A stretch of 64,000 nt of DNA, taken from the NCBI GenBank assembly GCA_024235135.1, contig JACKMZ010000005.1, forward strand, positions 1 through 64,000. The letters are read 5' to 3'. Every line of letters starts with the position of its first letter. The first letter of the stretch is position 1. This DNA is from Gammaproteobacteria bacterium. GTDB lineage: Bacteria; Pseudomonadota; Gammaproteobacteria; Competibacterales; Competibacteraceae. Under the pieces are notes generated by a model that was not told the origin of the DNA, searched no databases, and worked only from the letters and a program-made list of their open reading frames with translations. The position numbers and the translations under genes were made by a program. Of the stretch, positions 19,388-28,493 are shown one piece after another.

Positions 19388-19392
19388 ATCTA
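19370..19392 (+). promoter_or_regulatory. NsrR operator of norZ
   Basis: ATGTAT and ATACAT (19373-19378 and 19384-19389) are inverted halves separated by five A/T bases. This matches the known NsrR box (ATGCAT-N5-ATACAT type) in sequence and spacing. It overlaps the -10 of the norZ promoter. Confidence 0.85.
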
Positions 19393-19516
19393 ATGAGACC
19401 CTCATCGTGGGAATACGGGTCGTAATCCGTGACCGATACCGTCGTTTCCGCCGCCTCCGTCGTCACCCACGCTCAGGCCCATCATCTCCCCGTTTTCACT
19501 CCCGAGGAACGCCGAT

Positions 19517-21838
19517 ATGACCTCTCCCGCTTCTCCGACCCAGGAACATCTGTCGCCCTGGTGGCGACGCTCGGTCATCGCCGTAATGGCGATCGGGTTT
19601 TCCGTGCTGATTTCCCTGACGATCAAGATTCACCACGAAGCCCCCCCGATTCCCGACCGCGTCGAGGACTCGCAAGGAACGCTTTTGTTCGCCCACGACG
19701 ACATTTTGGCCGGTCAGCAAGTCTTCCTGAAATACGGTTTGATGGACAACGGCAGCATTTGGGGACATGGTGGGTATCTGGGGCCGGACTTTTCCGCGCA
19801 GTACCTGCACAATCTGGCCGTCCACGTTGCCGAGGCATTCGCTCTACAACGCTTCGGGCTCCCATTCAGTGCGCTGGCCGAAACGGACCGAGCCGCGATC
19901 GAAGCCGAAGTCCGCGTGGATCTGAAACAGAACCGATTCGACCCGAATACTGGCGCCTTGCGTTTCAGCGCGGGAGAAGCGCAATCCTATCGACAGCAGA
20001 TCGCTTGGTGGGCGGACTATTTTTCCAAGCCCATCGGCAATGGCGGCCTGCCCGCGCATTTCATCGAACCGGGCAAGGAATTGGATAACCTCACCGCCTT
20101 TTTCGCCTGGACCGCCTGGGCCGCCGTCACCCACCGTCCTGGCAAGACGCATTCCTACACGAACAATTTTCCCTACGACCCTCTGGCGGGCAATCTACCC
20201 ACCGGGTCCGCGCTGCTCTGGAGCGCGATCAGTCTGATCGCGCTGCTTTCGGGAATTGCGCTTGTATTATTGGCCTTCGGTAAGTTCGACTATCTGGGTT
20301 GGAAGACCGGCGGCGCGCAGCCTTCGACGGGGCTAGTGCCGGGCAATCCGACGCCTGGCCAACGAGCCGTGATCAAATTTTTCGTGGTGGTGGCTGGCTT
20401 GTTTCTGGCACAGACGCTGGTCGGTGGCGCGACGGCGCATTATCGCGCGGAGCCCGAAAGTTTTTACGGTCTCGACATTTCTCCGCTGTTGCCCAGTAAC
20501 ATTCTGCGGACCTGGCATCTGCAATTGGCGATTTTCTGGATCGCCACCGCCTATGTCGCCGGGGCCTTGTTGCTGGCCGTGGATCTCGGTGGGCGCGAGC
20601 CGAAAAACCAAGCCAAACTGATCGATGGCCTGTTCGTTGGACTGGTGGTCGTGGCCATCGGCAGTCTGTTGGGAGAATGGCTGGGCACGTTTCAATGGCT
20701 CCCAGGACTCGGGTTCTGGTTTGGCCAGCAAGGCTGGGAATACCTGGAGTTGGGGCGGGCTTGGCAGTTCGGTCTTGCCGTCGCGCTGGTGTTCTGGTTC
20801 GGTCTGCTGGTGCGCAGCCTCGCGCCGGCCTTGAGGAATACCGAACTTCGGGAGCTGGCGGGCTTTTTTCTCATAGCGGCCTTGGCCATCCCGGTGTTCT
20901 ATTTGCCGGCGATGTTTTTCGACGGAACGACGCATTTTTCGATCGTCGACACCTGGCGATTCTGGATCATCCATTTGTGGGTGGAAGGCTTTTTCGAGCT
21001 GTTCGTGACGGTGCTGGTGGCGGTGATTCTGTCGGGACTGGGTGTGGTTTCCCGACTCACGGCCATCCGCGTCATTTATCTCGATGCGATTCTCTATTTC
21101 GGTGGCGGACTGATCGGAACCGGGCATCACTGGTACTTCAACGGCCATACCGATCTCAATATGGCGCTGAGTGCGATCTTCTCGGCCATGGAAGTCGTTC
21201 CGCTGACCCTGTTGACACTCGATGCCTGGGATTTCGTCAAGGTCACGCGCTCCCAACGCGATCCGACTGGAAAACCCGTCGTCATTCCCCATCAATGGAC
21301 GTTCTACTTTCTAATGGCGGTCGGGTTTTGGAACTTCGTGGGCGCCGGGGTGTTCGGATTCCTGATCAATCTACCCATCGTCAGCTATTTCGAGGTCGGA
21401 ACCTTGCTGACGGTCAATCACGGCCATGCCGCCATGATGGGCGTGTTCGGCATGCTGGCGATCGCATTACTGGTGTTCGCCGTGCGCCATGTTTCCACCG
21501 ATCCGCAATGGCAACGGCTGCAGCCTTATTTCAAGGTCTCATTCTGGGGGCTGAACATCGGCTTGTTGATGATGGTGGTCTTCAGTTTGTTTCCCGGCGG
21601 TGTGCTGCAACTGATGGATGTGCTGGACAACGGCTATTGGCATGCCCGAAGCCTTCCCTATACCGGGCAAGCCACGGCGCGATCGATCGAATGGCTGCGC
21701 ACGCCGGGCGACCTGGTGTTTATCTTCGTCGGCGTAGTGCCCGCCGTCATCGCCGTCACGTTGAGCTATCTCGACATCCGACAGGGTTCCGACCGCTCCG
21801 CCGTTCTATCATCGTCGCAAGAGCGCACGGAGCCCTAA
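19517..21838 (+). CDS. norZ: Quinol-dependent nitric oxide reductase (qNOR)
   Basis: This 773-residue integral membrane enzyme reduces 2 NO to N2O with electrons from quinol. The length and the N-terminal extension (residues ~35-240, soluble, replacing the NorC subunit) mark the single-subunit qNOR rather than NorB of cNOR (~450 residues). The heme-copper-oxidase core has its metal-ligand histidines in TWHLQLAIFWIA, GTGHHWYFNG and VNHGHAAMMGVFG, and the NOR glutamates in HLWVEGFFELF. GAGGAA lies eight bases before the ATG. Regulation is by the NsrR box on its promoter, with nsrR directly upstream. With no nitrite or N2O reductase genes in view, the role may be NO detoxification rather than full denitrification. 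Confidence 0.95.
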   Translation: MTSPASPTQEHLSPWWRRSVIAVMAIGFSVLISLTIKIHHEAPPIPDRVEDSQGTLLFAHDDILAGQQVFLKYGLMDNGSIWGHGGYLGPDFSAQYLHNLAVHVAEAFALQRFGLPFSALAETDRAAIEAEVRVDLKQNRFDPNTGALRFSAGEAQSYRQQIAWWADYFSKPIGNGGLPAHFIEPGKELDNLTAFFAWTAWAAVTHRPGKTHSYTNNFPYDPLAGNLPTGSALLWSAISLIALLSGIALVLLAFGKFDYLGWKTGGAQPSTGLVPGNPTPGQRAVIKFFVVVAGLFLAQTLVGGATAHYRAEPESFYGLDISPLLPSNILRTWHLQLAIFWIATAYVAGALLLAVDLGGREPKNQAKLIDGLFVGLVVVAIGSLLGEWLGTFQWLPGLGFWFGQQGWEYLELGRAWQFGLAVALVFWFGLLVRSLAPALRNTELRELAGFFLIAALAIPVFYLPAMFFDGTTHFSIVDTWRFWIIHLWVEGFFELFVTVLVAVILSGLGVVSRLTAIRVIYLDAILYFGGGLIGTGHHWYFNGHTDLNMALSAIFSAMEVVPLTLLTLDAWDFVKVTRSQRDPTGKPVVIPHQWTFYFLMAVGFWNFVGAGVFGFLINLPIVSYFEVGTLLTVNHGHAAMMGVFGMLAIALLVFAVRHVSTDPQWQRLQPYFKVSFWGLNIGLLMMVVFSLFPGGVLQLMDVLDNGYWHARSLPYTGQATARSIEWLRTPGDLVFIFVGVVPAVIAVTLSYLDIRQGSDRSAVLSSSQERTEP

Positions 21839-21857
21839 CGGCGGTTAGGCCAAAACG

Positions 21858-22100
21858 ATGAACGAGGTTCGTAAAATGGCAGTGGGTGAGATCGAAAAAA
21901 TGGCGGAGCGAGTCCGGTCCGCCTGTCTGGAGGCCGCCCTAGCGGCCTACGAGGAAGCCGGCATCCATGGCCTTTGCGCGGCGGGCCGCTGGGAATACGC
22001 ATTGCAAGCGATTAGTACCTTGGATTTGCAATCGCTGCTGGCTCAACCCATCCCCGAATCCCTGGATCGCCCGGCGACCGAAGAACGCACGAGCGATTGA
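21858..22100 (+). CDS. Small helical protein downstream of norZ
   Basis: This 80-residue cytosolic protein is probably two or three helices, with the core VRSACLEAALAAYEEAGIHGLCAAGRWEYALQAI. I recall similar short proteins in other proteobacteria near nitrogen-oxide genes, but their function is not established. It follows norZ by 19 bases and is likely co-transcribed. The start is either 21858 or 21876 (ATGGCA, with GAGG eight bases upstream). Its last ~55 bases overlap, on the other strand, the junk tail of the truncated PIN toxin, so the toxin may have been cut by insertion or deletion against this gene. Confidence 0.65.
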   Translation: MNEVRKMAVGEIEKMAERVRSACLEAALAAYEEAGIHGLCAAGRWEYALQAISTLDLQSLLAQPIPESLDRPATEERTSD

Positions 22101-22198
22101 TGGGCTGACGCATCGATCAGCGTTCGCGCCCCCTCGGGCAAACGCTCGGGACAGTCCGCCGCCCACAGCAACACGTGGGTATCCAGCAGAAACTTCAC
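22043..22198 (-). pseudogene. Truncated PIN-domain (VapC-like) toxin remnant
   Basis: The start GTG at 22198 overlaps the antitoxin stop (GTGA), the usual toxin-antitoxin coupling. The product begins MKFLLDTHVLLWAADCPERL, the classic PIN N terminus with the first catalytic aspartate in LLDTH. Family resemblance ends after about 34 residues, close to the end of the facing small gene, and the frame runs on to a stop at residue 52. PIN toxins are ~125-135 residues and need three or four acidic residues, so this copy cannot be an active nuclease. Confidence 0.8.
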
Positions 22199-22440
22199 GC
22201 GTCCTCACCAAGCAGCCGCTCGATTTCGACGCCGCCCATGCGATCGAAATCATCGGGCACGGCCAGTTGGCCGGACATAAAACCCAAGCGCCGTTGTTGA
22301 CCGGCTTCCGGCGTTTCCAACGCCATGACCTTGACTAAGGGCTTGCCAGCTTTGGCGATCACAAACGGTTCGCCTTGGGCCGCTTGGTCAACCAGCCGGG
22401 ACAGATGGGTTTTCGCTTCGTGGATGTTGACGGTCTGCAT
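22195..22440 (-). CDS. Phd/YefM-family antitoxin
   Basis: This 81-residue antitoxin has the Phd N-terminal DNA-binding fold: MQTVNIHEAKTHLSRLVDQA followed by GEPFVIAKAGKPLVKVMAL. Phd-type antitoxins bind their own promoter and neutralise the partner toxin with a flexible C-terminal tail. The start at 22440 is chosen over the longer frame from 22479 because it has GGAG upstream and matches the family start. The inverted repeat just upstream is a likely operator. The partner toxin downstream is truncated, so this is now an orphan antitoxin that may protect against related PIN toxins elsewhere or simply be decaying. Confidence 0.88.
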   Translation of the reverse strand: MQTVNIHEAKTHLSRLVDQAAQGEPFVIAKAGKPLVKVMALETPEAGQQRRLGFMSGQLAVPDDFDRMGGVEIERLLGEDA

Positions 22441-22454
22441 CGGGAACTCCAATA

Positions 22455-22477
22455 GACTAAAGCACGTTAGTTTAGTC
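22455..22477 (-). promoter_or_regulatory. Likely antitoxin operator (inverted repeat)
   Basis: GACTAAA and TTTAGTC are perfect 7-base arms separated by nine bases, 15 bases upstream of the antitoxin start. Autorepression at such sites is the rule for Phd/YefM antitoxins. Confidence 0.55.
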
Positions 22478-22939
22478 AAACTGAAAACGGTTGACCCAGT
22501 CCATCGAACCGGGCGGTACCGGGAAACGGCCTTTTCTTCTCGGTCGCCCCTTGGAAAGCCGCTTCATCGTACACCCCAAAGAAGAAAAGCAGATTCGCCC
22601 TGTCGACCGGGTTTTCGAAGCAATTATCCCAAAGACCAGGCGAAGCCGACTATCTTTAGTAGTACTCGTTCCTGGTCGAAAGCGAGCATCTTAAAAGCAG
22701 TTAGGCCTTGTTGATCTAATGGGTTTGGAAGAGTTGGCAGTAAATCGGAATCCGGATCGCGAGTTTGAGCAGAAATCGATGGCTTACCAATGGGCCGCCG
22801 GGCGCTTGCAAGGCCGAGATTGAACAAGTCTCCAGCACGACGTCAGGGAATCCGATTTCTACTGGCGCGTGTGCGCGGCGCCCGCGAAGTCCGTGGCCAT
22901 TCGATACCCAACCGAAGCGGAGAATTAGGAGTCGATTTC
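22478..22939. other. Gene-free stretch
   Basis: No gene, RNA or clear repeat was seen. Short open frames here have no recognisable homology. It could hold the promoter of the DUF1254 gene. Confidence 0.5.
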
Positions 22940-24559
22940 ATGAAGCCGTTCATCCACTTTTTCGTCACCCCCGTTGTTTGTGTTTTGTCGGCGACGCCTT
23001 ATTGGACGCTGGCTCAGGCGGAGGATGCCATTCCCCCCGAAATCGCCACGCCGGACGTGGTCGATACCCGAATCGGCACACTCGAATTCAAGGACGGCGT
23101 GCCCAGCGAAACGACCGCTGAAAAGGTCTACGACAACCTCGACTTTACCTACGCCTTTCGCGCGTTCATGGACAATCTGCGTGGCGTCAGCATTCATGCG
23201 CTCCGAAAAGGCATGCACGACATTGGCGTGAAGGACAATGAAGTCCTGGTCTTTTCGGAGCTTATGGATGCCAATTCGCTATTTCTCACGGCCAACGCCG
23301 ACACGATCTACGTGATGGGGTCCCTGGATCTCACCCACGGACCGATGGTGATCGAAACCCCACCGCGATTTCTCGGCGCGGTTCAGGACGCCTGGTTCCG
23401 CTGGGTCATCGATTTGGGTCAGCCCGGCCCCGACCGGGGTATGGGTGGCAAATACCTCATCGTACCGCCGGACTACCAGGGCGAGCTGCCGGAAGGCGGA
23501 TTCAATATCGCGCATGCCCGCACCGACACCATCGTTTGGTTCGGTCGATCGTTCCTGGAAAACGGCAGTGATCCGAAACCGGTCGTCGAAACCATCCGTC
23601 AGTTCACCAAAGTCTATCCTTACGAACCCGGCGGAGTGGGTACACCGATAGCGGAATTCCTGGCCGGCAAAGCCCGGCTCGGACGCGTCGAGGAACCGCC
23701 GGCGACTGTGTTTCACGAAGGCAGCGGCAAGGTGATGAACACCATTCCGCCCAACGATTGGACCTTTTACGAAATGCTCGACGAGATCGTCCAACAGGAG
23801 CCCGCCACCTCATTGGACGCCGAGCTGATGGGACCCATCGCCGCCCTCGGCATCGTCAAGGGCAAGCCTTTTCAACCCGACGCACGGATGAAGAAGATCA
23901 TGACCGAGGCATTGGCTTTGGCCAACGCCAGCTCACGCACCTTGTTCATGAATCCGCGTGATCCCAGTTGGTACTACTACCCCAATTCCTCATGGTTCAA
24001 TTATCTGTTCGCCACCGGCTACCAGTTCGAAACGCCGATCCCCGAAATCACCAAGGAAGGCGTAAAGCCTTTCCCGCCCACCGGCTATCGAACGATGGAC
24101 GCGCGCACGAATTTCTTCTACGGCGTGACCGGGATAACGCCCGCCATGGCCATGCGGCTGCCCGGCATCGGATCGCAGTATCTGCTGGCGATGCGGGATG
24201 CGGACAAGAAGCACTTCGATGGCGCCAAGACTTACAAGCTCACCTTGCCGAAGGGGATTCCCGAGGCCAACTTCTGGTCGATCACCGTCTACGACGACAT
24301 GACGCGGTCCATGCTCGATACACCGCAACGCTTTCCGCGAGCCGGTAGCCAAAGCTATCCTTCGCCGGCCGCTGAACCGAACGCCGACGGCTCGACGACG
24401 ATTTACTTCGCGCCAAAGCAACCCGCAGGCATCAAGCGCAGCAACTGGATACAAACCCTTCCCGGCAAAGGGTGGTTCACCATCCTACGGCTGTACAGCC
24501 CACTTGAACCGTTTTTCGCAAAGACCTGGCGCCCGAGCGAGATCGAGCTGGTTCAATGA
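22940..24559 (+). CDS. Secreted DUF1254/DUF1214-domain protein
   Basis: This 539-residue protein has a signal peptide (residues 1-26, ending TLAQA). Two linked domains are typical of the family. An N-terminal DUF1254 region contains LFLTANADTIYVMGSLDL and GPMVIETPP. A C-terminal DUF1214 region contains FYGVTGITPAM, YKLTLPKGIPEANFWSITVYD and the near-terminal WFTILRLYSPLEPFF. Such proteins are exported and widespread, and their biochemical role is unknown to me. The start at 22940 is supported by TTAGGAGT upstream and the signal peptide; the frame open to 22790 shows no homology. It appears monocistronic. Confidence 0.88.
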   Translation: MKPFIHFFVTPVVCVLSATPYWTLAQAEDAIPPEIATPDVVDTRIGTLEFKDGVPSETTAEKVYDNLDFTYAFRAFMDNLRGVSIHALRKGMHDIGVKDNEVLVFSELMDANSLFLTANADTIYVMGSLDLTHGPMVIETPPRFLGAVQDAWFRWVIDLGQPGPDRGMGGKYLIVPPDYQGELPEGGFNIAHARTDTIVWFGRSFLENGSDPKPVVETIRQFTKVYPYEPGGVGTPIAEFLAGKARLGRVEEPPATVFHEGSGKVMNTIPPNDWTFYEMLDEIVQQEPATSLDAELMGPIAALGIVKGKPFQPDARMKKIMTEALALANASSRTLFMNPRDPSWYYYPNSSWFNYLFATGYQFETPIPEITKEGVKPFPPTGYRTMDARTNFFYGVTGITPAMAMRLPGIGSQYLLAMRDADKKHFDGAKTYKLTLPKGIPEANFWSITVYDDMTRSMLDTPQRFPRAGSQSYPSPAAEPNADGSTTIYFAPKQPAGIKRSNWIQTLPGKGWFTILRLYSPLEPFFAKTWRPSEIELVQ

Positions 24560-24806
24560 AGTCCGGTTAGATAAGATTCGCCTCGGCGCCTGATCGAAAT
24601 CGGCCACGGCGTCCCCTATCCGTCAGCAGAGAATAAGCCTCTTGTCGCCGGTACGCGCTTCGCGGCAAGGGGTGGCGGATCGACACCCGCTCGCGTGGCG
24701 CGCAACTCCCGGCATCAGTGGATCGATCCCCACACCCCCGGTGGTTATTCCGTTCGGGCGTGTGGGGAGTCCTGCCATCCTGTTAGGCGTTACGAGGCGA
24801 TTTGAG

Positions 24807-25115
24807 ATGTTAGAGATCCGTCCCAGTTGTGAGCACTGCAATAAGGCGCTTCCACCCGATTCACTGGACGCACGAATTTGCAGCTACGAATGTACCTTCT
24901 GCGCCACCTGCGTCGAGGACGTTTTGACTAACGTTTGCCCCAATTGCGGCGGAGGATTCATGCCGCGCCCGATTCGCCCGTCGCGGAATTGGAAGGGGGA
25001 CAATTATCTGGGCAAGGACCCGGCGAGCACGGCAATCAAGCACCGACCCGTCAATCAAGCGGCACACCTCGCCTTTGCCGAACCGATACGCCACATTCCG
25101 CCTCACCAGCGGTAG
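24807..25115 (+). CDS. DUF1272 small cysteine-rich protein
   Basis: This 102-residue protein begins MLEIRPSCEHCNKALPPDS, the hallmark of DUF1272. Four cysteine pairs (CEHC, CSYEC, CATC, CPNC) probably bind two zinc ions in a rubredoxin/zinc-ribbon-like fold. Its function is unknown. The C-terminal third is basic and specific to this protein. The start at 24807 matches the family N terminus; the longer frame from 24642 is not supported. It precedes a GNAT acetyltransferase by 63 bases, and the two may be co-transcribed. Confidence 0.85.
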   Translation: MLEIRPSCEHCNKALPPDSLDARICSYECTFCATCVEDVLTNVCPNCGGGFMPRPIRPSRNWKGDNYLGKDPASTAIKHRPVNQAAHLAFAEPIRHIPPHQR

Positions 25116-25178
25116 CCTATGAGTTTGCGCGACTAGGGCTCATGAACGAGGGTATAAACATGATCAAGGGACATTTGC

Positions 25179-25775
25179 ATGCCTGATTGGCTTAGTGACG
25201 AAAGAATGCCGGGGAATGTGGTCACCCTGGAACCGCTGCGACCCTCGCACCGCGAGGCGTTGGTGGAAGCCGCGTCGGACGGGAAACTTTGGGAACTTTG
25301 GTACACCGTCGCGCCTTCGCCCAGCTCGATCGACGATTACCTGGCGGCCGCGCTGCGCGACAAGGAAGCGGGCCGTTCGCTGCCCTTCGTCGTCGTGGAG
25401 AACGCCTCGAACACCGTGGTCGGATCGACCCGATTTCTCAACATCGAAGCGAGTCATCGGCACGTCGAGATAGGCCACACCTGGTATTCCCAGCGCGTGC
25501 AACGCACCGCCGTGAACACGGAATGCAAGTGGTTGTTGTTGTCGCGAGCCTTCGACCAATTCGCGGCCATCGCCGTGGAATTCCGTACCCACTGGCACAA
25601 TAAAGCCTCCCGCGAGGCGATTGCACGGCTTGGCGCCAAACAGGACGGCGTATTAAGGAGCCATCAACTCGGACCCGACGGAACGATACGCGATACCGTG
25701 GTGTTTTCGATAATCCAGTCGGAATGGCCCACGGTAAAGCGCCATCTGCAATTTCAGTTGGCGCGGAGACGCTGA
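25179..25775 (+). CDS. GNAT-family N-acetyltransferase (RimJ/RimL-like)
   Basis: This 198-residue cytosolic protein has the GNAT fold seen in RimJ/RimL-type enzymes. It opens NVVTLEPLRPSHREALVEAA. A beta4-beta5 region contains VVGSTRFLNIEASHRHVEIGHTWY, followed by the helix RTAVNTECKWLLLSRAF and the late NKASREAIARLGAKQDG that closes the acetyl-CoA site. It should transfer an acetyl group from acetyl-CoA to an amine; the substrate is unknown. AAGGG lies eight bases before the ATG. It converges on the DOMON-like gene. Confidence 0.88.
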   Translation: MPDWLSDERMPGNVVTLEPLRPSHREALVEAASDGKLWELWYTVAPSPSSIDDYLAAALRDKEAGRSLPFVVVENASNTVVGSTRFLNIEASHRHVEIGHTWYSQRVQRTAVNTECKWLLLSRAFDQFAAIAVEFRTHWHNKASREAIARLGAKQDGVLRSHQLGPDGTIRDTVVFSIIQSEWPTVKRHLQFQLARRR

Positions 25776-25858
25776 ACAGCGCGCGAATGGCGGGCTGCCG
25801 GGTACCGGCCCGCCGCCGTTCGTCATCGGATTTTCACCGACATCACGTATTTGGCGCA

Positions 25859-26422
25859 TCACGAATCTTGAGTCGAAAGCGTCCACACACGGCTGGTGGG
25901 ATGATGAAAATCGGGACGGCCGGGCGGATGGACGAGCGCCCAATAGGTCAGCATGCCCGCTCGATCTTCGACAACCGTAGCCACCGCCAAACGCAAGCCG
26001 GCATCCGTGCGCGTTTCGAGCAATCCGTCCCATTCGATTTCGGCGACCAGTTCAAGCCGGTCCCTATAAAGTTGCGTTTCGATACGGGGTTGCCGCGCGG
26101 AAGGGATCGGGGCGTCGACCCGGTAGTCCGAAAACGCGAAGGCCGCCCAGGCGCCCGAAGAGGCGAAATTGAACTCCCAATAGGCCGTATCCACGGCCCG
26201 TCCAATGAATACTTCGAAACAGGTATGCCGCCACAATCCCTCGGTACGCGCCGGCGGGCACGATGGCGGGATGCGCAGCGGCCCCGTATCGCCCGTCAAG
26301 ACATACCGCAAAGCCAGCGACTGCGGCGTTACGTAGCGTACGCTAGCGGTGATCTCGCGGACGAACGGGTTGATCCGCTCGGGATGACAAACCAAGTTTC
26401 GTGTGTCGGAGCTGTTATTCAT
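25859..26422 (-). CDS. DOMON-like domain protein
   Basis: This 187-residue protein has no signal peptide. It resembles the DOMON-like proteins of gammaproteobacteria: a beta-sandwich with LRYVLTGDTGPLRIP, GLWRHTCFEVFIG, YWEFNFASSGAWAAFAFSDYR and a C-terminal YWALVHPPGRPDFHH. DOMON folds bind heme or sugars, but the ligand here is not evident. The gene lies on the minus strand between the GNAT gene (convergent) and the kdp operon (divergent, ~220-base gap). The function is not established. Confidence 0.75.
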   Translation of the reverse strand: MNNSSDTRNLVCHPERINPFVREITASVRYVTPQSLALRYVLTGDTGPLRIPPSCPPARTEGLWRHTCFEVFIGRAVDTAYWEFNFASSGAWAAFAFSDYRVDAPIPSARQPRIETQLYRDRLELVAEIEWDGLLETRTDAGLRLAVATVVEDRAGMLTYWALVHPPGRPDFHHPTSRVWTLSTQDS

Positions 26423-26642
26423 CGGACAGGAACGCGGGCAATGAAAACGGTCATTTTATGCCAGGACGTCGGCGTCTTGTGAAACGACAGTTTGTTTCCC
26501 ATTGGATTCATTCCATCGCGTCATGACGATCGCCCGCTCCGCTCCCGCCCGCAGGGGCCGGTCAGGCACTCGGCGCCATTAACGGAATTTTAATACGCCC
26601 TAACGCTAGGCTATTCCTCGGCATTCAACGAGGATTCCCGCC

Positions 26643-26732
26643 ATGCACCTGTTGTATCTGATCAGTGGCCTGATCGCCCTAGCCCTTTTCGCCTATCTAC
26701 TAGTGGCCCTGCTAAAACCGGAATGGTTTTAG
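26643..26732 (+). CDS. kdpF: KdpF, small subunit of the Kdp potassium pump
   Basis: This is a 29-residue single membrane helix: LLYLISGLIALALFAYLLVALL followed by KPEWF, the usual KdpF ending. It is too short for most gene callers. KdpF stabilises the KdpABC complex in the inner membrane. It lies nine bases before kdpA and AGGA precedes its start, so it is the first gene of the operon. The ~220 bases upstream (26423-26642) would hold the KdpE-controlled promoter; no site could be assigned with confidence. Confidence 0.9.
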   Translation: MHLLYLISGLIALALFAYLLVALLKPEWF

Positions 26733-26741
26733 GAGACGGGC

Positions 26742-28493
26742 ATGACGCAGAACGGCGTGTTGCAGATCGTATTGTATGGGGTGGCGCTGCTCGCTTTGGT
26801 CAAGCCACTGGGCGCGTATATGGCTCGGGTCTATTTGGGTCAAGCCTGCGGACTGGACCGCGTGTTCGGTCCTCTCGAACGCCAGTTCTATCGGTTGCTC
26901 GGCGCGCAAAGCCAACGCGAGATGGACTGGAAGACCTACGCCGTCGCGGTGATGGCGTTCAACATCCTCGGCATCGTCGCGTTGTTTCTCTTGCAGTGCG
27001 CTCAAGGGCATTTGCCTTTCAATCCGCAACAGGTCGGCGCGGTGCGGGCGGATTCCGCGCTCAACACCGCCATCAGTTTCGTCACCAATACGAACTGGCA
27101 GAACTATAGCGGCGAGACCACGATGAGCTATCTCACCCAAATGCTGGGGATGACGGTACAGAATTTTCTGTCGGCCGCTACCGGGATGGCGGTGTTGGTC
27201 GCGTTGATCCGGGGGATCGCCGGCAACCGGGTCACGGACCTGGGAAACTTTTGGGTGGATCTCACCCGCACCACGCTCTACATTCTGCTGCCGCTGTCTT
27301 TAATACTGGCCTTGGTTTTGGTTTCCCAGGGTGTCGTGCAAACATTTTCACCCTATGCCGACGCGCATCTGATTTCGCCGGTTACCGATCCGAGTACGGG
27401 TCGAGTCTTGCATGACCAGACGCTTGCCTTGGGACCGGCCGCCTCCCAAGTCGCGATCAAGCATCTTGGCGCCAACGGCGGCGGCTTTTTCAACGCCAAC
27501 GCCAGCCATCCGTTCGAGAACCCCAATCCGATCACGGATTTCCTTCTGGTGCTGGCGCAGACCGTGATCGCCGCCGCGCTGACCTACACCTTCGGGCGGA
27601 TGGTGGGCGACACACGGCAAGGATGGACGATCCTGGCGGCGATGTTGATTGTGCTGAGCACGGCCATCTTTGCAAGCTATGCTTTTGAATCAGCCGGTAA
27701 TTCATCGTTGCAGGCGGCAGGCGTCGACATCGCCGCCTCTAATCAGCAAGCGGGCGGAAATCTGGAAGGCAAGGAACAACGCTTCGGCATCGCCCGTTCG
27801 GCTCTTTTTGCGACGACAACGACGGCGACCTCGTGTGGCGCGGTCGATTCGCTACACGATTCCTTTACGCCGCTCGGCGGGCTGATACCGACGCTGTTGA
27901 TGCAGTTGAGCGAGACCATTCTCGGGGGCGTCGGCTCCGGCTTGTACGGCATGCTGGCGTTCGTCCTGTTGGCCGTGTTCATTGCCGGCCTGATGGTTGG
28001 GCGCACGCCGGAATATCTCGGCAAGAAAATCGAATCCTTCGAGATGAAGATGGTGGCGTTGATCGTACTGCTGATGCCGTTCATCGTTCTCGGGGCCACC
28101 GCACTTGCCCTGGCAATTCCGGCGGGCACCGATTCAATCAGCAACCCCGGCCCCCACGGACTGAGCCAAGTGTTGTACGCCTTTTCCTCCATGGGCAATA
28201 ACAATGGCAGCGCCTTCGCGGGCCTTAACGCCAACACGCCGTTCTATAACCTGTTGGGCGCGGCGACGATGTTCGTCGGCCGCTTCGGCGTGATTCTGCC
28301 CGTACTGGCCATCGCCGGCAGCCTAGCCGGCAAGCACCGCGTGCCTCCCGGTCCCGGCACCTTACCCACTCATACACCGCTTTTCGTCGGGTTGCTGATC
28401 GGCACCCTTCTGGGTATTGGCGCGCTAACCTTCTTTCCCGCCCTCGCGCTCGGACCCATCGCCGAATTCCTGCAAGTGTCGGCGGGCGGATGA
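26742..28493 (+). CDS. kdpA: KdpA, potassium-translocating subunit
   Basis: This 583-residue membrane protein (E. coli 557) forms the K+ selectivity channel of the Kdp P-type ATPase. The pore-loop motifs are present: FVTNTNWQNYSGETTMSYLTQM, KHLGANGGGFFNANASHPFENP, TATSCGAVDSLHDSFTPLGG and YAFSSMGNNNGSAFAGL. These four glycine-rich loops line the filter. It starts nine bases after kdpF, and its stop overlaps the kdpB start (ATGA), showing translational coupling. Nothing about it is unusual. Confidence 0.97.
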   Translation: MTQNGVLQIVLYGVALLALVKPLGAYMARVYLGQACGLDRVFGPLERQFYRLLGAQSQREMDWKTYAVAVMAFNILGIVALFLLQCAQGHLPFNPQQVGAVRADSALNTAISFVTNTNWQNYSGETTMSYLTQMLGMTVQNFLSAATGMAVLVALIRGIAGNRVTDLGNFWVDLTRTTLYILLPLSLILALVLVSQGVVQTFSPYADAHLISPVTDPSTGRVLHDQTLALGPAASQVAIKHLGANGGGFFNANASHPFENPNPITDFLLVLAQTVIAAALTYTFGRMVGDTRQGWTILAAMLIVLSTAIFASYAFESAGNSSLQAAGVDIAASNQQAGGNLEGKEQRFGIARSALFATTTTATSCGAVDSLHDSFTPLGGLIPTLLMQLSETILGGVGSGLYGMLAFVLLAVFIAGLMVGRTPEYLGKKIESFEMKMVALIVLLMPFIVLGATALALAIPAGTDSISNPGPHGLSQVLYAFSSMGNNNGSAFAGLNANTPFYNLLGAATMFVGRFGVILPVLAIAGSLAGKHRVPPGPGTLPTHTPLFVGLLIGTLLGIGALTFFPALALGPIAEFLQVSAGG

